Source of the DNA: Candidatus Vesicomyidisocius sp. Agig_15_S12
Lineage (GTDB): Bacteria; Pseudomonadota; Gammaproteobacteria; PS1; Pseudothioglobaceae
Direction: 5' to 3'
NCBI GenBank assembly: GCA_021730225.1
Contig: CP072532.1
Coordinates: 579,230 to 643,229 of the forward strand
Length of the DNA: 64,000 nt
The first letter of the stretch is position 1, and each line of letters opens with the position of its first letter. Shown one piece after another: positions 43,682 through 53,586 of this stretch. The position numbers and the translations under genes were made by a program. Under the pieces are notes generated by a model that saw only the letters and a program-made list of their open reading frames with translations, made no database searches and was not told where the DNA came from.

Positions 43682-45742
43682 ATGCTTTCAAATGAGTTAA
43701 AAACTCAAATCCATCAGTCATTTAAAAACTTAAAAGAAAACATGAATGGTTTTATTATACGTCAAGCACAAAACAAAATGATTGCTGAAATCTCTAAAAC
43801 TTTATCAGGAGAATATAAAAGTAGCCATAACATTTTATGTGTTGAAGCGCCAACAGGAACTGGAAAAACATTTGCTTACTTGCTTGGTAGCATCCCTATA
43901 GCTAAAGCTAATAAAAAGAAATTAATTATCTCTAGTGCTAATGTTGCATTGCAAGAACAACTGTTCTTTAGAGACATACCTCAGGCACAAAAATACTGCT
44001 GCGTTGATTTTGAATATACCTTAATCAAAGGGCGTTCACGTTACGTTTGTATTCGTAATTTAATCAATATATGTGAAAATAATAAAAATGATAACCCTTT
44101 ATTTGAATCAATGTCGTTGTTTGACAAACCACCAGGAGAATATCAATTAGAACAACTTAGTAAAATGCTATATAACTATTTAACTAAGAAATGGAATGGA
44201 GAAATTGACGATTTAATACCAACACCAAGTCATTCTATTTGGCGACAAATAGCTTGCAACCGATTTACTTGCACGGTAAAAAATTGTGAGTTCTATAAAG
44301 ATTGTGCTTTCTTTAAAACTAGACAAAAAATTACAAAAGCAGATGTCATTATCGCTAATCATGATTTAGTTTTAGCTGATCTTAGTACTGGTAATAGCGT
44401 ATTACCAGATGTTAGTAAATCAATTTTTATATTTGATGAAGCGCATCACTTAAACTCAAAAGCATTATCACACTTTTCATTAACAACTAGTACTGAGTTT
44501 ATTAAAACTAGCGTTAGGCAAACTAAAGAAGTTAGTGAAAAATTATGTAAAATTAGCAAACAAAATATACCTAATATTAATATCAAACAAATTGATGATT
44601 ATATAACAGATTTAATTCAATTATTAGAACAACTAAAATTTAATGAAAACATTTACTTATTCAACCAAGGTATTATTGATGAGTCTATCAAACAAATAAG
44701 TAGAAATATTCTAACACTCATTAATATTATTCAAACTAAATTCACACTTTTAAAAAAATTTTGGAGTGATTATTTAAAAAAAACAGTCATAAACAAAAGT
44801 ATCCGTGACCCTATTAACAATATGGCTGGACAGTGCGAACAGCACTTATTCAATATTATTGATTTATTTTCATCCTTTTTGCAAATAGATGAACCAAATA
44901 AAGTACCAAATTCACGTTGGATCAAAAAAAGTATACTCACAACAAATAAAAAAACTAACTACTTACTTAATAGCGCACAAACTGATATTTCAAAAAATCT
45001 AGATCACCTTATTTGGTCAAAAGCTTCAGGTGCTATTCTTACTTCAGCTACTTTAACATCACTAGGTAGTTTTGAACGCTTGAATAAACAATTAGGTTTA
45101 CTAAGAAATGAAAACCAATATTTACGCTTGCCCTCGCCTTTTATGTTCAACCAAGTAGATCTTATTATTGCTAAACTTAAAGCTAGTCCAACTCAAGTAT
45201 ATGAGCATGCACAAGAAACAACATTACAACTACTTAAACGGCTCGATAATGATGAGGGTTCACTAGTAATATTTACCTCTAACAAACAAATGCAAACAGT
45301 AGCAAACTTGATAGATAAAAGACTAAATTGTACTTTACTTATACAAGGGGAATATCCTAAAAAAAACATATTAAAAAAACATATTGACCTGCGAAAACAA
45401 GGTAAGGGAAGTATTATTTTTGGACTAGATAGTTTTTCCGAGGGAATAGATTTAAAAGGCAAAAACCTTACTCATGTTATCATTACTAAGTTACGCTTTA
45501 GTGTTCCTACTTCACCCATTGATAGGACGCTAGCTACCTATCTTAAATCACAAAATAGAAACCCTTTTATGGAAATATCTCTACCTGATGCGTCACTTAA
45601 ACTAATTCAAACCTGTGGTCGCCTAATTAGATCAGAAACTGATGTAGGGAAAATCACCATCTTTGACAACCGTCTAATCTCTAAATTTTATGGAAAAATA
45701 CTACTCAATGCCTTGCCAAACTATAATATAGTCGTAGAATAG
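43682..45742 (+). CDS. dinG: DinG/XPD-family ATP-dependent DNA helicase
   Basis: Superfamily 2 iron-sulfur helicase unwinding 5'-3', acting on R-loops and D-loops. It is 686 residues. Walker A EAPTGTGKTFAYLL, DEAH box FIFDEAHHLN, cluster cysteines in YVCIRN, ACNRFTC and CEFYKDCAFF, and C-terminal motifs FGLDSFSEGIDLKGK and QTCGRLIRSETD. The frame is open upstream to 43649, inside ispB, but the ATG at 43682, just after the ispB stop, gives the natural start. Convergent with trkH. Confidence 0.9.
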   Translation: MLSNELKTQIHQSFKNLKENMNGFIIRQAQNKMIAEISKTLSGEYKSSHNILCVEAPTGTGKTFAYLLGSIPIAKANKKKLIISSANVALQEQLFFRDIPQAQKYCCVDFEYTLIKGRSRYVCIRNLINICENNKNDNPLFESMSLFDKPPGEYQLEQLSKMLYNYLTKKWNGEIDDLIPTPSHSIWRQIACNRFTCTVKNCEFYKDCAFFKTRQKITKADVIIANHDLVLADLSTGNSVLPDVSKSIFIFDEAHHLNSKALSHFSLTTSTEFIKTSVRQTKEVSEKLCKISKQNIPNINIKQIDDYITDLIQLLEQLKFNENIYLFNQGIIDESIKQISRNILTLINIIQTKFTLLKKFWSDYLKKTVINKSIRDPINNMAGQCEQHLFNIIDLFSSFLQIDEPNKVPNSRWIKKSILTTNKKTNYLLNSAQTDISKNLDHLIWSKASGAILTSATLTSLGSFERLNKQLGLLRNENQYLRLPSPFMFNQVDLIIAKLKASPTQVYEHAQETTLQLLKRLDNDEGSLVIFTSNKQMQTVANLIDKRLNCTLLIQGEYPKKNILKKHIDLRKQGKGSIIFGLDSFSEGIDLKGKNLTHVIITKLRFSVPTSPIDRTLATYLKSQNRNPFMEISLPDASLKLIQTCGRLIRSETDVGKITIFDNRLISKFYGKILLNALPNYNIVVE

Positions 45743-45751
45743 TTCATGTGT

Positions 45752-47209
45752 TTAAAAACGCCAAAAAGCTTTGTGTAACAACGCTATTAAGGTTAATACT
45801 TCTAAACGTCCTAACAACATTGAAAAACTTAGAATCCACTTTGCTGTATCGCTAATACCACCATAATTAGAAGAAACATCACCCAAACCTGGGCCTAAAT
45901 TGTTAATGGAAGCTGCTGCTGCTGAAAACGCACTAACTTGTTCAAGGCCAGAAAACATAAGCATTAACATAATCACAACAAAGGCAATCACATATAAAGA
46001 GAGAAACCCCCAAACCGATACTAAAGTATTCTCAGAAACACTTTTTTGATTAAGTTTAATATTAATTTGTGCATTAGGGTGTATAAATTTTTTAATTTCC
46101 TGCATGGCTAATTTAAACATTAGTAATATTCTAACAACTTTAATACCACCTCCAGTAGAACCAACGCAGGCACCAATACAACTAACAAAGATTAAAAATA
46201 CTGGTAACACAAATGGCCATAATGAAAAATCTGTAATAACAAACCCTGTCGTAGTTACCATAGAAATACTCTGAAATACGCCATATCTAATTGATTCTTC
46301 AATGGTTTGATAATAACCTGTACTAAACAAATAACTTGATACTAAAATAATTGATACGCCTAAAATTAACAAATAAGTTTTAAACTCAGAATCTTTCAAA
46401 TAAATAAAAATATTATTTTTACGCCAAACAAGAAAATGCAGTGAAAAATTAATACCTGATAACAACATAAATATTATTGCCACTAATTCAATTGCATAAG
46501 AATTAAAATAACCAATTGACACATCATGAGTAGAAAAACCACCAATAGCAATAGTCGAATAACTGTACCCAATCGCATTAAACACATCCATACCTGCAAA
46601 ATAATAACTCAATGCACAAGCAACAGTAAGACTGATATAAATTTTCCATAATGCTTTAGCTGTTTGAGTTAACTTTGGCATAAGTCTTTCTTTAGAGATA
46701 CCGCTTGATTCTGCATGATAAAGCTCCATACCACCAACGCCTAACATTGGCAAAATTGCAACCGCTAAAACAATAATACCCATACCGCCAAGCCATTGCA
46801 GCTGTTGACGATAATACAAAAGTGCTTTAGGTAAACCATCTAATCCAGAAATCACCGTTGCACCTGTAGTTGTTAGCCCTGACATAGATTCAAAAAATGC
46901 ATCACTAAAGGACATTTCTAAAGACGTTGATAATAAAAATGGCGTGGTAGCAAATAAAGATAAGACCAACCAAAAACTCACTACTACTAACACACCTTCA
47001 CGAATTCTGAAATCTTTGGTTGAATTTTTAAAAGGCAGCCATAAAACAAAACCACTTAATAGTGTTAAAGAAAAAGCAGCCATAAAATATGAGGCTTCAT
47101 TCTGAGCGTAAATAAAATCAACAACAATAGGTGGTAATTGAGTTAAACTAAACAACATTAGTAACAAACCAACAGTTTTAAAAACAATACTAAATTGCAT
47201 TTTTAACAA
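45752..47209 (-). CDS. trkH: Potassium uptake protein TrkH
   Basis: Membrane subunit of the Trk potassium transporter, 485 residues. Four membrane-pore-membrane repeats; selectivity-filter regions visible as SGLTTTGATVISGLD, IGGFSTHDVS, VTTTGFVITD and NLGPGL. Three bases downstream of trkA in one transcription unit with the two-component pair upstream. Confidence 0.95.
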   Translation of the reverse strand: MLKMQFSIVFKTVGLLLMLFSLTQLPPIVVDFIYAQNEASYFMAAFSLTLLSGFVLWLPFKNSTKDFRIREGVLVVVSFWLVLSLFATTPFLLSTSLEMSFSDAFFESMSGLTTTGATVISGLDGLPKALLYYRQQLQWLGGMGIIVLAVAILPMLGVGGMELYHAESSGISKERLMPKLTQTAKALWKIYISLTVACALSYYFAGMDVFNAIGYSYSTIAIGGFSTHDVSIGYFNSYAIELVAIIFMLLSGINFSLHFLVWRKNNIFIYLKDSEFKTYLLILGVSIILVSSYLFSTGYYQTIEESIRYGVFQSISMVTTTGFVITDFSLWPFVLPVFLIFVSCIGACVGSTGGGIKVVRILLMFKLAMQEIKKFIHPNAQINIKLNQKSVSENTLVSVWGFLSLYVIAFVVIMLMLMFSGLEQVSAFSAAAASINNLGPGLGDVSSNYGGISDTAKWILSFSMLLGRLEVLTLIALLHKAFWRF

Positions 47210-47212
47210 TCA

Positions 47213-48586
47213 TTAATCAAAATACCCTTCAAATAACTTTTCAACTTCATGAATTTTACTCACATCAGTTAGTACTAGTAATACATGATCACCTTCTTTA
47301 ATGATCAATCTCTGTGACCCCATAATTACTTCATGGTTTCTAACCACTGAGCCTACAACCACGCCATTTGGTAAATTAATTTGTTTAATTGTTTTACCTA
47401 CAACATCTGAATGATACTTATCACCATGCACAATAATCTCAATTGCCTCCGCTTTACCTTGGCGTAATAAATACGCCGTCATAGTATCACCTTTACGAAT
47501 ATGCGCCAAAATACCGCCAACAGTAATTTGATCAGGTGATATAACCATATCCACATCTTCACTTTGTTCGGCTAAATCTTCATAAACATTACGCTTAACT
47601 AAAGCAACTGTTTTATACGCTCCTAAACGCTTAGCTAAAATTGAAACAATAACGTTAATTTCATCAGAGTCTGTTAAAGCTAAAAATAAATCTGTATTTT
47701 CAATGCCTTCTTCCAACAATAATTCTTCATCAGAAGCATTACCTAAAAGCACTAATGCATTTTCAAGCTCATCAGCAATTTCATTAACACGCTGCTTATT
47801 CATCTCAATAACACGAATACGATGATCTTTTTCTAAAAACTTTGCTAAATTAAGACCGATACGTCCACCACCTGCAATAATAATATTTTTATAAGCTCTA
47901 TCTTCACGTCTAAATTGTTTAATCACTTTAGAAATACTAGCTTTTTTAGTCATAAAATAAACTCGATCTCCATCACGAATGACCGTCTCACCTGATGCTG
48001 GAATTGCCCTACTATTACGATACAAACTCACAATTCGTACCCATGTTTTTGGTAAATGCTCATGTAAATCCTTAATCGGATGTCCTACAATTGGAGTTCC
48101 TTTATAAGCTCTAGTTTCTACCAATTGAACCAAACCATTTTCAAACTCAAATACTTGATCAGCACCAGGTTCCTCAACCATACGTTTAATATAATTAGTT
48201 ACCAACTCTTCAGGGGTAATAACAAAATCAATTGGAATAGCATTAGATGAAAATAACTCTTTTCTATGCAAATATTCAGCAGTACGTACACGTGCAACTT
48301 TCTTCTCGACTTGATATAAAGTATGTGCCATCTGGCAAGCTAGCATATTATCCTCATCAGAACGAGTAACTGCAATAACCATATCCATATTTTTAATATC
48401 TGCCTCTTCTAGAATATTAGGGTACGAAGCATGACCGCATACAGTTTTAATGTCCAAATGACGTTGTAAATTAAATAAATTAGACTCATCCTTGTCAATA
48501 ATAGAAATATCATTATCATTATCTAAACCTAAATATTTAGCCAATGTTGTTCCAACTTGCCCTGCACCTAAAATTAAGATTTTCAT
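47213..48586 (-). CDS. trkA: Trk potassium transporter NAD-binding regulatory subunit
   Basis: Cytoplasmic gating subunit of Trk, 457 residues, with two RCK_N Rossmann domains (MKILILGAGQVGTTLAKYL and NIIIAGGGRIGLNLAKFLE) each followed by an RCK_C ligand domain. Lies between the response regulator (6-base gap) and trkH (3-base gap). The ntrY-ntrX-trkA-trkH order is common in gammaproteobacteria. Confidence 0.96.
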   Translation of the reverse strand: MKILILGAGQVGTTLAKYLGLDNDNDISIIDKDESNLFNLQRHLDIKTVCGHASYPNILEEADIKNMDMVIAVTRSDEDNMLACQMAHTLYQVEKKVARVRTAEYLHRKELFSSNAIPIDFVITPEELVTNYIKRMVEEPGADQVFEFENGLVQLVETRAYKGTPIVGHPIKDLHEHLPKTWVRIVSLYRNSRAIPASGETVIRDGDRVYFMTKKASISKVIKQFRREDRAYKNIIIAGGGRIGLNLAKFLEKDHRIRVIEMNKQRVNEIADELENALVLLGNASDEELLLEEGIENTDLFLALTDSDEINVIVSILAKRLGAYKTVALVKRNVYEDLAEQSEDVDMVISPDQITVGGILAHIRKGDTMTAYLLRQGKAEAIEIIVHGDKYHSDVVGKTIKQINLPNGVVVGSVVRNHEVIMGSQRLIIKEGDHVLLVLTDVSKIHEVEKLFEGYFD

Positions 48587-48592
48587 ATTATT

Positions 48593-49168
48593 TTATTTTT
48601 TATCAATACCTAAATCTTTTAACTTACGATATAAGGTAGTTCTTTCTAACCCTGCAAATGCTGCAACCTTAGCAATATTATGATTATTCTCTTTTAAATG
48701 GTGATTGAAATACTGTACTTCAAAAATATTTCTTGCCTCTTTAAGTGGTACATCAAACTCAATGTTATTAACATTATATCTAGATTTTGCTAGTACTTGC
48801 TCAGATAGAATCTTACGTATTAATGGTAAAAAATCATGCAATGGTTTTTTCAAAAAATCAACTGCTCCAAATTTAATTGCTTTAACCACATCTTGATGCT
48901 CTGCATGCCCAGACATCATCACAATCGGTGTAGAAAAATTAGCTTGAGTCCATTCTTCTAATAATGACATACCATCCTGACCAGGCATCCAAACATCCAT
49001 CATAACCAAGTCAAAAGATTGGTCTTTTATAATAGTTTTAGCTTGATTAGCATTAGCTGCAAGAACCACGTGATAATTAACATCTTCCAATATATCCATC
49101 ATTGTTTCAGCATTAATATTTTCATCATCAATGATAAGAATACTACCAATGACTAATACATTATCCAT
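48593..49168 (-). CDS. NtrX-derived response regulator lacking the AAA+ domain (REC-Fis)
   Basis: A 191-residue regulator. Receiver domain (about 1-125): acidic pair D14/D15, phosphoacceptor D58 in MMDVWMPGQDG, S86 and K108 in FLKKP. A short linker leads directly to a Fis-type helix-turn-helix (about 148-188, NIAKVAAFAGLERTTLYRKL). Position next to an NtrY-like kinase and trkAH says it is the NtrX orthologue, but NtrX is normally about 450 residues with a sigma-54-activating AAA+ ATPase between these parts. The ATPase is entirely missing. It could therefore bind DNA but not activate sigma-54; alternatively it is a RegA/ActR-type protein. Confidence 0.87.
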   Translation of the reverse strand: MDNVLVIGSILIIDDENINAETMMDILEDVNYHVVLAANANQAKTIIKDQSFDLVMMDVWMPGQDGMSLLEEWTQANFSTPIVMMSGHAEHQDVVKAIKFGAVDFLKKPLHDFLPLIRKILSEQVLAKSRYNVNNIEFDVPLKEARNIFEVQYFNHHLKENNHNIAKVAAFAGLERTTLYRKLKDLGIDKK

Positions 49169-49184
49169 AATTCTTCCTTTTTAT

Positions 49185-51365
49185 TTATCTATTGCAATCA
49201 AATTCAATGGTAATCATAGCACCGTGTGGATTAATATTACTAGCAAATATTTTTGCTTTATGTTGTTTAATGATATTTTGCACAATCGTCATCCCAAGAC
49301 CACCACCTTGAGCTTTAGTCGTCACATAAGGTTCAAATACTCTGTCAAGTACATGTTTATCAAAACCATCACCATTATCTATGATACTTAAACGCACAAT
49401 ACCCTGTTTTAGTAAATACTCTGTTACAATTTTAACGTTTAAATTACGTCCGTCAATCATAGCTTCACTGGCATTTTTCACTAAATTAATCAATACCCTA
49501 GAAATACTGTTACTATCTAAGAACAATAGTGGGATATTAACAGCCAAGTCTAAATCAATATTCATTTTACTTATGTCATCATAAAGTGAAATAGATTGAT
49601 TAATTAATGCATTGAGATTACAAGGCATTCTTTCAACCTGTGGTGTATTAGCATAATCAGCAAATGCACTCAACATGGCATCCATAGACTGAACTTGATG
49701 AATAATAGTATTTGTAGTCTTATCAATAACATCTAAATCTTTACCTTCTAAAGAAATTAGAAATCGATTCCTAAGACGTTGGGCAGATAATAAAATTGGT
49801 GTTAATGGATTCTTAATCTCGTGCGCCATACGCTTCGCCACCTCTCCCCAAGCAGCTTTTTTTTGAGCTCTATTTAATTTCGAAATATCCTTAATTATAA
49901 TCACAAAACCCAAAGTTTCATTATCATTTTTAAGTGCCGCTCCTTGACACGATAATAACAAATGTCGATCAACTAAAGTAATTTCAATTTCTTCACTCCA
50001 CTCGCTTTCATCTTGTTTAAACTTATCTTGTGTCATTAAAAACAAAGGTTCTAAATTTGAACAACACTCAACAATAATATTACATTTTTTACCTATAAAT
50101 AGCTTCTCATCTTTAATACCTAACATTGTGCCAACCACTGGATTAATAAGGCGTATTTTCCTATTCTGATCAAGCGCAATTACACCATAAGAATATTTAA
50201 GAATTGTCTCTAAATACAAATTATGCGTATCCAAGTCTTCACGAGAAGCTTTGATTTGTCTAGACATAGTATTAAATTGTTCAATTAAACTACGTACATC
50301 TTCACTTTCTTCTTGTTTAACAATACGTACATCATAATTGCCTTTGGCAATTTCTTGCGCAGCAATGGATAAATTATTCAATGGCTTCATCAACCGTTCA
50401 ATCATGCGGAAAACTACCATAATCGCACTAAGTATTGCCAACAATATTGTAGATGAAAAATCAATCATAAAACGTTTTTGAGTAATTGAAGTGTTAATTT
50501 CAAACTTAATATTTTGTGCTGCACTAGCAAATCCTCTAACTTGAGACAAAAATCCCAAAAGTCCTGGATCAGTCGCATACACCACATCAATCACAAATAT
50601 ATCTTGACTTGATACATTGAAGAGATAACGTGTTGACATTTTTACTTGAATAACATTTGCAGTTTCATCTTCATTAATCATACGGGGTTGTGCACCTAAC
50701 AACGGCTGCTCTTTAATCACCATACAATTAGTCACATTTGCTGTTTTAGCAACCATTTCTTCTTGAGCATTTAACAATGTAATTTGACAGGCCCAACCTT
50801 TATCAATCAAACCATCAAGAAATATTTGCATACTTTGTGCATAATTTTTAACATCTTTTTGGAAGCTGCCAAAGGAAGTAATTAAAGTTAGTAATCTTTT
50901 TGTTTGTTCAGTATAACGCTCATCTCTAATTTTTTGCACACCACTATACAAACCATTAACCTGTTGAATAAAATTTTGACTGAAAACATTAAAAGCTTTC
51001 TCTGAATCTTTCACATTATTTTGAATCGTTTGAAATGAGAACATATAAAAAGATAAGACTGGCACAATCACCAAAACTGGAACAATTTTAACAAATGACC
51101 AAGTAAACTTAGAGCCCACAACATCGCCTTTAACATCATGTTTAAGACGTAATACATCTACATAAACATAATAAACAGCAACCAAACTCATGACGATATT
51201 AAATCCAACTAAATATCCCCACCAGTGTGCAATAAAATCAGGATTAAGCCCTAAATAAAAAGTGCCAGAAATAGACAGTAAAAAAATAAGCACCCAAATC
51301 CATGCTGGCGGTGTCTTTTTTAAACTCAAATATTGGTTAAGAACCATATAAAATAGTGAAGACAA
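49185..51365 (-). CDS. NtrY-like membrane sensor histidine kinase
   Basis: A 726-residue kinase. N-terminal membrane helices (about 21-40, 47-70 and 92-110), a periplasmic stretch to about 300, a further helix (about 305-325), HAMP (MKPLNNLSIAAQEIAKGNYD), PAS (about 385-490), and a HisKA/HATPase core with VAKRMAHEIKNPLTPILLSA, NASEAMIDGR, DNGDGFD and GGGLGMTIVQNI. All kinase boxes are intact. First gene of the kinase-regulator-trkA-trkH unit; 16 bases before the regulator. The signal is unknown. Confidence 0.92.
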   Translation of the reverse strand: MSSLFYMVLNQYLSLKKTPPAWIWVLIFLLSISGTFYLGLNPDFIAHWWGYLVGFNIVMSLVAVYYVYVDVLRLKHDVKGDVVGSKFTWSFVKIVPVLVIVPVLSFYMFSFQTIQNNVKDSEKAFNVFSQNFIQQVNGLYSGVQKIRDERYTEQTKRLLTLITSFGSFQKDVKNYAQSMQIFLDGLIDKGWACQITLLNAQEEMVAKTANVTNCMVIKEQPLLGAQPRMINEDETANVIQVKMSTRYLFNVSSQDIFVIDVVYATDPGLLGFLSQVRGFASAAQNIKFEINTSITQKRFMIDFSSTILLAILSAIMVVFRMIERLMKPLNNLSIAAQEIAKGNYDVRIVKQEESEDVRSLIEQFNTMSRQIKASREDLDTHNLYLETILKYSYGVIALDQNRKIRLINPVVGTMLGIKDEKLFIGKKCNIIVECCSNLEPLFLMTQDKFKQDESEWSEEIEITLVDRHLLLSCQGAALKNDNETLGFVIIIKDISKLNRAQKKAAWGEVAKRMAHEIKNPLTPILLSAQRLRNRFLISLEGKDLDVIDKTTNTIIHQVQSMDAMLSAFADYANTPQVERMPCNLNALINQSISLYDDISKMNIDLDLAVNIPLLFLDSNSISRVLINLVKNASEAMIDGRNLNVKIVTEYLLKQGIVRLSIIDNGDGFDKHVLDRVFEPYVTTKAQGGGLGMTIVQNIIKQHKAKIFASNINPHGAMITIEFDCNR

Positions 51366-51919
51366 TCATTTTTTTTAAATAATTATCGCATACATCTACA
51401 AAAGTTATTCATTAAAAATGATTCAAATAACTCGACTTATTATCTATGTATCCAAGTTTATCAAATCACTACTGTAGTGCATTTATAATGAATGCTTATT
51501 TTATTCTAAATAAATTCTCTTTAATAGTAGTCAAGAAACAATGCAAAGTGTTAAAAACTTATTTTTAACAAAATAAAATAAAATAAAATATTCAGCTTGT
51601 TGCTTATAAGCACGTCAAAAATATTTTCAAAAATACTAAAAAACGTGTTATTAAATTAGAATTAGCTAAAATAGTAACAAAGGTTATCAATATAATTCAA
51701 GTTAAAACACATTTTTATCTGAATATTCACAACTAAATAAAATTAACTTTGCTATTGATAACCATATATTACTAATAAAACTGATATAAAATCATTATAA
51801 TATAGATAATAAACTTTTTACTAAATGAGAAATTATTATCGATTTTTATTCATGGTGACTGATCAGTTATTTTCTTAACAGACTAGCACTCTAATCTTAC
51901 TATAAAGACAAATTAAAAA
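51366..51919. other. Gene-free spacer between the kinase gene and ppa
   Basis: About 550 bases between divergent genes. It holds a pentamer tract, a start-less 50-codon open frame on the plus strand (51587-51736; fragments QLVAYKHVKNIFKN, RVIKLELAKIVTKV) that may be gene debris, and a TATAAT at 51796-51801 without a convincing -35. The rsmB gene that often precedes ntrY is not there. Confidence 0.6.
51570..51589. repeat. Pentamer tandem repeat (AAAAT)4
   Basis: Four perfect AAAAT copies in the spacer upstream of ppa, directly preceding the start-less open frame. Simple-sequence slippage product; no function is indicated. Confidence 0.9.
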
Positions 51920-52450
51920 ATGCAAAATAGTTTAAAACCAGTTTCAGCAGGTAATATTCCTGATGAAGTAAATGTTATTATTGAGATTCCAGCAAATTCA
52001 TCACCCATTAAATATGAAATTGACAAAGAAACAGGTGCAATGTTTGTAGATCGTTTCATTTCAACACCTATGTTTTACCCTTGTAATTATGGTTTTGTAC
52101 CAGAAACATTATCAGATGATGGTGACCCAACTGATATTTTAGTGATTACACCTTATCCATTAATTCATGATAGTGTCATTACAGCACGCCCAATTGGAAT
52201 TTTATACATGACTGATGAAGCAGGAAAAGATTCAAAAATATTAGCCGTACCTATTGATAAATTATGTAAATCTTATCATAATATTAAATGTATTGATGAT
52301 ATAGGTATTACTCTTAAAAAACAAATTGAACATTTCTTTACTTACTACAAAGATCTTGAAGAAGGAAAATGGGTGAAAATTGATGGTTGGGGTAATTCTA
52401 TTAAAGCCAAAAAAGAACTTCAAGCTTCTTCTAACTATTACTATCAATAA
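51920..52450 (+). CDS. ppa: Inorganic pyrophosphatase, family I
   Basis: Hydrolyses pyrophosphate, pulling biosynthetic reactions forward. It is 176 residues, hexameric prokaryotic type. Metal-binding signature [10 protein letters not shown] and [28 protein letters not shown] are intact. Its 3' end appears to overlap the start of rsmD. Confidence 0.96.
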   Translation: MQNSLKPVSAGNIPDEVNVIIEIPANSSPIKYEIDKETGAMFVDRFISTPMFYPCNYGFVPETLSDDGDPTDILVITPYPLIHDSVITARPIGILYMTDEAGKDSKILAVPIDKLCKSYHNIKCIDDIGITLKKQIEHFFTYYKDLEEGKWVKIDGWGNSIKAKKELQASSNYYYQ

Positions 52451-53009
52451 TTTTTTCCAAATTGGATCAGGTGAATATAGGGGTAAAAAATTTAATTTTC
52501 CTTATACACCTGCTTTAAGACCTACATCAGGAAGAATACGAAAAACTTTATTTAATTGGATTCAATTCGAGTCATACAACAAAACCTATTTAGACTTATT
52601 TACTGGCAGTGGTGCGTTAAGTTTTGAAGCATTATCACGTGGTGCTAAACAAGTTATTAGTTTTGAAAAAGACTACAACACCTATCAAAATTTACAGAAA
52701 AATAAAGCACTGTTAAAAACAAACAAAATAAATATTTTTAATCAAGACGCACTAAACTTCTTATCCCATAAAAGCACACAAACCTTTGATTTTATTTTTT
52801 TAGACCCTCCTTTTAATAAGAATTATCTACCAAAAACCTTAAAAGCACTTATAGATGGTAATTATATTACTTTAAATACGAAAATCTATATAGAATCTGA
52901 ATTTAAAATTTCAGAAAACATAGTGACTAAATGGTTATCAACAAATATTCAAATCAATAAACAAAAACACACAGGTAAAGTACACTATTGCTTAATAACT
53001 TTATTATAA
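52383..53009 (+). CDS. rsmD: 16S rRNA (guanine-966 N2) methyltransferase
   Basis: Methylates G966 of 16S rRNA. Domain complete: [32 protein letters not shown] site [20 protein letters not shown], and catalytic DPPF. No ATG, GTG or TTG lies between the ppa stop and the conserved GSGEYRG stretch; the nearest is the ATG at 52383, 68 bases inside ppa, giving 208 residues with a non-conserved leader. An ATT or ATC start near 52437-52461 is the alternative. Start is therefore uncertain; the gene is followed by coaD, its usual partner. Confidence 0.9.
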   Translation: MVGVILLKPKKNFKLLLTITINNFFQIGSGEYRGKKFNFPYTPALRPTSGRIRKTLFNWIQFESYNKTYLDLFTGSGALSFEALSRGAKQVISFEKDYNTYQNLQKNKALLKTNKINIFNQDALNFLSHKSTQTFDFIFLDPPFNKNYLPKTLKALIDGNYITLNTKIYIESEFKISENIVTKWLSTNIQINKQKHTGKVHYCLITLL

Positions 53010-53033
53010 AACTTTGATTAAATTTACATTATT

Positions 53034-53510
53034 ATGAAAAAAATCGCAATTTATCCAGGTTCATTCGATCCAATCACTAATGGCCATGTTGATTTAATTA
53101 AACGAGCTAGTAAATTATTCGACGAGATTATCATTGGCATTGCTCAAAATAGTAAAAAAAAAGCTTTTTTAAGTATTAATGATAGAATTGATACAATCAA
53201 TACTGCACTTGAAGATATTAATAATATTAGAATATTAAGTTTTGACACATTATTAGTTGACTTTGCAAGTTTGCAAAATGCACAAGTGGTCTTACGCGGA
53301 TTACGTACTATTAGCGATTTTGAATACGAATATCAACTCTCAGGTATGAATAAACATCTCAATCCTAACATTGAAACTCTATTTATGACCCCTACCGAAC
53401 AATACGCCAATATTTCCTCTTCTTTAATAAAAGAAATTATAGCATTAGAAGGCGATATTAGTGTTTTTGTGCCTGCATCAGTAAAAACACTACTTAAACA
53501 TCGCTTATAA
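53034..53510 (+). CDS. coaD: Phosphopantetheine adenylyltransferase
   Basis: Adenylates 4'-phosphopantetheine in coenzyme A synthesis. It is 158 residues. Nucleotidyltransferase signature YPGSFDPITNGHVDLIKRA (TxGH), GLRTISDFEYEYQ and the C-terminal ISSSLIKEI motif are intact. Directly after rsmD, the conserved rsmD-coaD pair. Confidence 0.97.
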   Translation: MKKIAIYPGSFDPITNGHVDLIKRASKLFDEIIIGIAQNSKKKAFLSINDRIDTINTALEDINNIRILSFDTLLVDFASLQNAQVVLRGLRTISDFEYEYQLSGMNKHLNPNIETLFMTPTEQYANISSSLIKEIIALEGDISVFVPASVKTLLKHRL

Positions 53511-53527
53511 TTTTTTTAACCTTAATC

Positions 53528-53557
53528 CTTGAAAAAAAAAATGCCCATCCCTATATA
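53528..53557 (+). promoter_or_regulatory. Sigma-32 (heat-shock) type promoter of dnaK
   Basis: CTTGAA (53528-53533), 15-base spacer, CCCTATATA (53549-53557), close to the enterobacterial sigma-32 consensus CTTGAA-N13-17-CCCCATNTA. Lies 30 bases ahead of the dnaK start, which has an AAGGAG site. The most convincing specialised promoter in the window; implies that RpoH control is kept. Confidence 0.8.
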
Positions 53558-53586
53558 GGACGTATATTAAACTTAAGGAGTAAAAA

